DNA from: Proteiniphilum sp. UBA5283
Lineage (GTDB): Bacteria > Bacteroidota > Bacteroidia > Bacteroidales > Dysgonomonadaceae
Length of the DNA stretch: 27,609 nucleotides
Direction: 5' to 3'
Assembly: GCA_002408485.1 (NCBI GenBank)
Contig: DHSP01000038.1
Location: 1-27,609, forward strand
Of this stretch, positions 25,210-27,609 are shown in pieces; positions within the stretch are counted from its first letter, which is position 1; each line of letters starts with the position of its first letter. A program made the position numbers and the translations under genes. The notes under the pieces are model-generated. The model was not told the origin of the DNA and did no database searches. It saw only the letters and a list, made by a program, of their open reading frames with translations.

Positions 25210-26919
25210 TTATTCTACCATGACAACGTAGGATCCCTCTAATACGATCGCGCAATTCAGATCGGCGCTGTCCACTGCAATACCCTCGTAATTTTGAAAA
25301 TGTGTTTCACCGTTGGCATACGTCACATCGTAATGAACGTTCGCCGTATTGTCGCCCTTGTTTGTCACGGTGATGACCACTCTGGAACCGTTGATGTTTG
25401 GCTTGAATGTATCCCAGTTCCAGTTGGAGGTGGCAGTGGCTGCAGCATAGCCGTCTCCCCATCCGAAATGGTCCATGCGAACAACCGCATATTCAGTTTT
25501 GTCGGCTTTGCGCAGAATTGCGCAAGGACTGTGATAGTTTTGCAGGTTATTGGAGTAGCAATACATGGTTAGCGTCTTGCTGGCGCCGGAAGCTACGGTA
25601 TATTCATCGGAGAACTGGGTCCACCAGGGTGTGGAAAAGTCATTGAACCCTACCTGCGCAATGCCTTTCACCATCGTCACAGGACAAGTAGTGGTTACCG
25701 TGCTGGTAGCGCCCACGTAACTGATCATCACCTCCCGGGTACCTTCCGCTGCGGGAATCCTGCTGAAAGTGAGTCCAGCGATGGGCAGGATACCGGTCGT
25801 ACCGTCGGAATAAGTGGCTGTCACCACCAACCCCTTCGGACTGAAAAGAACTGGTTCGTCGCTGAAGAAATAGTATCGGGTGATGACCGGCATGGTTGTA
25901 ACGACCATGCTTGTAACCGGATTCGTCACTTCCAGGGTATAGAGCGTAGAGACAGCGGGACCATACGCCCCTTGCTTTGTTTTGCTATAAGAGACTATCA
26001 CGGTCTTTTTACCCAGCGTAGACATGTCGGGGATCACCGTGAAGGAGATATCATCCTTATCTACCACATCAGAAGAACCGTCGGCGTAAGTAACCGTGGC
26101 AATCGCCTCGCCCCAGAAGTCTTCATTGCCGAATTCAACAAACTCGGGGGTTCCTGTCACCACAATGGAAACCGGAGCCACATCTTCCACCACCGTAATT
26201 TTTGAAGGAATAAGGTAGGCTTTCTTCATTTCAAAATAGCTGCCGTCGGTAACCAAGAAAGCCACGATATTATTGGCTGCGGAAACCGGTTGCTGGTAAG
26301 TCATCACCAGCTCTACACCGTTTGTACCCACGGCCGTGGCGGTAACAAATGCATTGCCCGTAGCAGAGTGGTCTATCTCTATCGTCACTCGGGCACCTTG
26401 CATGGTTTGGCGGAAGTCGTTCCAGATATCACCATCTCCGTCGGTATCGGGATAGTTGTACGAGATCATGGCGGCATCGTAGGGAAAGCCCTCCGCTGCC
26501 ATGGTACCTCCCCAGCCATAAGCATCGGAGCGAAGCACAAAATACTCTTTATAGCCCTCGCCATTGCGATCAGCCACTTCATTGGTCACGGCAAGGTTCC
26601 AGTTATTCCAGTTATTGACGCCGGTACCGTGATTCACAAACTCAAGATGAAAGAGCTTGTTGGGAGGAATGGTAAAGTAATCGGAAAAAGCAGACCACCA
26701 GCCGGAACTGTTGTCTTCTGCACCCACAATCGCCGTGGCAATGTCGATATAGATGGTGTCGCCGGTGGAATGTTTGGCCTTTTCAGCGGCAATCGAGTCG
26801 ATCCTGCTCTGCAGGTCGGAGGGCGCCTGGATGGAATAGGTCTCCAGCTTTTCGCATCCAACCAGGACAAAAACCGCCACAATTTCCGCGAACAAAGTGT
26901 TTCTCATAATTTTTTTCAT
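25210..26919 (-). CDS. Surface lipoprotein with duplicated outer domain and central Ig-like domains
   Basis: 569 residues, lipobox LVGC (Cys22); ATG 26907 is an alternative start. Two related domains lie at the ends: domain A (about 70-235) with SSGWWSAFSDYFTI, NNWNNWNLAV, YFVLRSDAYGWGG and ARVTIEID, and domain B (about 425-569) with STPWWTQFSDEYTV, QNYHSPCAIL, YAVVRMDHFGWGD and SRVVITVTN. Between them are two bacterial Ig-like domains of the BIG type (about 255-345, VTYADGSSDVVDKDDISF; about 350-430, ATYSDGTTGILPIAGLTF). The conserved aromatic residues suggest a carbohydrate-binding fold. No catalytic motif was seen. I do not recognise the family of the repeated domain; a surface glycan-binding role is inferred from the SusCD neighbours. 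It is first in the minus-strand PUL. Confidence 0.75.
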   Translation of the reverse strand: MKKIMRNTLFAEIVAVFVLVGCEKLETYSIQAPSDLQSRIDSIAAEKAKHSTGDTIYIDIATAIVGAEDNSSGWWSAFSDYFTIPPNKLFHLEFVNHGTGVNNWNNWNLAVTNEVADRNGEGYKEYFVLRSDAYGWGGTMAAEGFPYDAAMISYNYPDTDGDGDIWNDFRQTMQGARVTIEIDHSATGNAFVTATAVGTNGVELVMTYQQPVSAANNIVAFLVTDGSYFEMKKAYLIPSKITVVEDVAPVSIVVTGTPEFVEFGNEDFWGEAIATVTYADGSSDVVDKDDISFTVIPDMSTLGKKTVIVSYSKTKQGAYGPAVSTLYTLEVTNPVTSMVVTTMPVITRYYFFSDEPVLFSPKGLVVTATYSDGTTGILPIAGLTFSRIPAAEGTREVMISYVGATSTVTTTCPVTMVKGIAQVGFNDFSTPWWTQFSDEYTVASGASKTLTMYCYSNNLQNYHSPCAILRKADKTEYAVVRMDHFGWGDGYAAATATSNWNWDTFKPNINGSRVVITVTNKGDNTANVHYDVTYANGETHFQNYEGIAVDSADLNCAIVLEGSYVVMVE

Positions 26920-27146
26920 ATGTAAATTGTTTAATATATAAATGACTTTTAATCACCTACTTAATTTTTTATTTTATATTTCTCCGTTTGGACAAAACAA
27001 AAGACAGCACTCATCTTTTGGACAAGTGCACCGGTTATCGGAAAGAAAAACAGGCTAGAAGGGTTTAAAATTTCATATGCATGTTCTTGGGTAACAACCT
27101 TGGGGGCTTACCTGTTGAGGTCTGCTTCATACTCGACTTGGAGGCC
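26920..27146 (-). promoter_or_regulatory. AT-rich upstream region of the right PUL with a 9-bp direct repeat
   Basis: About 227 bp between the first gene of the right PUL and the IS110 fragment. TTTGGACAA occurs at 26987-26995 and 27017-27025, 30 bp apart; on the transcribed strand this is TTGTCCAAA twice, about 70-105 bp before the start codon. No clear Bacteroides -7/-33 pair was found, and the TGMAYGATTY repeat of the left PUL is absent. This suggests a different regulator. The promoter itself is not located. Confidence 0.35.
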
Positions 27147-27609
27147 TTATCGCGCCGTACGCCAGTAAAAATCGGCCTTTGGGTCCTGTTTCCCGTTTAT
27201 GTCAGGGGCGATAGCTTTCAACTTGCGCCTTGCTTCCACCCGGCTGTTCAAATAATCGGTTCCCAGTTCATAATAAGGGATTTCGTCTTTCAAGACATGA
27301 TACACCGATTTGAGGATGGGGTGTGCTACGCCACAATAGCCCTTTTCTTGCCGCGGCGGGCTGCCAAGGGATGGTACCGGACGTGGTAGGACCGTACCTT
27401 TTGTCCGTGACGCCGCCCACACCGATTGGCTCAGGATAGATTTAGCCCGCTTATTCCCGTAAGTGATTCGCCCGCTTTTTTTACCGGTACTCTCGTTGTT
27501 ACCCGGCGAAACGCCCACCCAACTGCTTAGATGCTTCTCATAGGGCAAAACATCCATGTCCAGCCCTATGGTTCTTCACGCTCTTGCGGTTCCATCCCGG
27601 GATCTCCCG
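27147..27609 (-). mobile_element. IS110-family transposase fragment (C-terminal half), frameshifted
   Basis: On the minus strand, entering from the right window edge, the sequence reads as the Transposase_20 region of IS110-family transposases: EIPGWNRKSVKN, then after a frame change GLDMDVLPYEKHLSSWVGV, SPGNNES, KKSGRITYGNKRAKSILSQS, and VYHVLKDEIPYYELGTDYLN. At least three lesions are visible: a frame change near 27570, apparently from a small deletion between KN and IGLDM, and two compensating shifts near 27381-27392 and 27328-27333. Between the latter the true sequence (YHPLAARRGKKRAIVA) is in another frame. The catalytic DEDD N-terminal domain would lie outside the window. The element is probably inactive. 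Its end near the PUL is not defined because this family lacks clear terminal inverted repeats here. Confidence 0.8.

Noticed and set aside
27081..27389. Plus-strand open frame of 102 codons near the right edge
   Set aside because: It is antisense to the IS110-type transposase frame, which has clear family motifs.
1..27609. CRISPR array, tRNA, rRNA or toxin-antitoxin genes
   Set aside because: No regularly spaced repeats, no tRNA-like folds and no recognisable small toxin or antitoxin genes were seen on either strand.

Overview
The window looks like a chromosomal accessory region of a Bacteroidota bacterium, most likely order Bacteroidales. It carries two SusC/SusD-type polysaccharide utilization loci (PULs), many lipoprotein signal peptides, a relic of a hybrid two-component sensor (HTCS), and promoters of the Bacteroides type (TAnnTTTG at -7). 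Genus and species cannot be read from the sequence.

Left PUL, mostly + strand, 1-18195. It holds a 5'-truncated GH105 enzyme (1-975), a GH43 enzyme with an exo-beta-1,3-galactanase signature (1045-2226), a decayed GH16 fragment (2216-2389), a GH2 enzyme (2601-5096), a second GH2 broken by an internal TGA (5123-7567), a double-domain GH43 protein (7819-9738), a minus-strand HTCS relic (9775-10414), and a surface operon of IPT/NHL lipoprotein, SusC, SusD and DUF1735-type lipoprotein (10814-18195). A hairpin terminator follows at 18231. The enzyme set fits a plant type II arabinogalactan-like glycan: beta-1,3-galactan backbone enzymes, beta-galactosidase-type GH2s, arabinofuranosidase-type GH43 domains and an unsaturated-uronyl hydrolase. 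The substrate is inferred from families.

Right PUL, minus strand, 26919-18384. In transcription order it has a lipoprotein with a duplicated outer domain, SusC, SusD and a GH43 endo-arabinanase-type lipoprotein, which suggests arabinan as substrate. The two PULs converge on the short interval 18196-18383. Beyond the right PUL lies a frameshifted IS110-family transposase fragment that runs off the window.

The most interesting signal is regulatory. Three intergenic regions of the left PUL, in front of the GH2 pair, the double GH43 and the SusCD operon, each carry two copies of a 10-bp element (consensus TGMAYGATTY) spaced exactly 22 bp start to start, and each pair is followed by a -7 element. 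This looks like a tandem operator for one AraC-type regulator, as HTCS proteins are. The only HTCS in the window, however, is a relic: most of its sensor is deleted, it has two in-frame stops, and Tyr stands where the phospho-accepting His should be. With the nonsense mutation in the second GH2 and the GH16 remnant, the left PUL seems to be decaying or to depend on a regulator encoded elsewhere.
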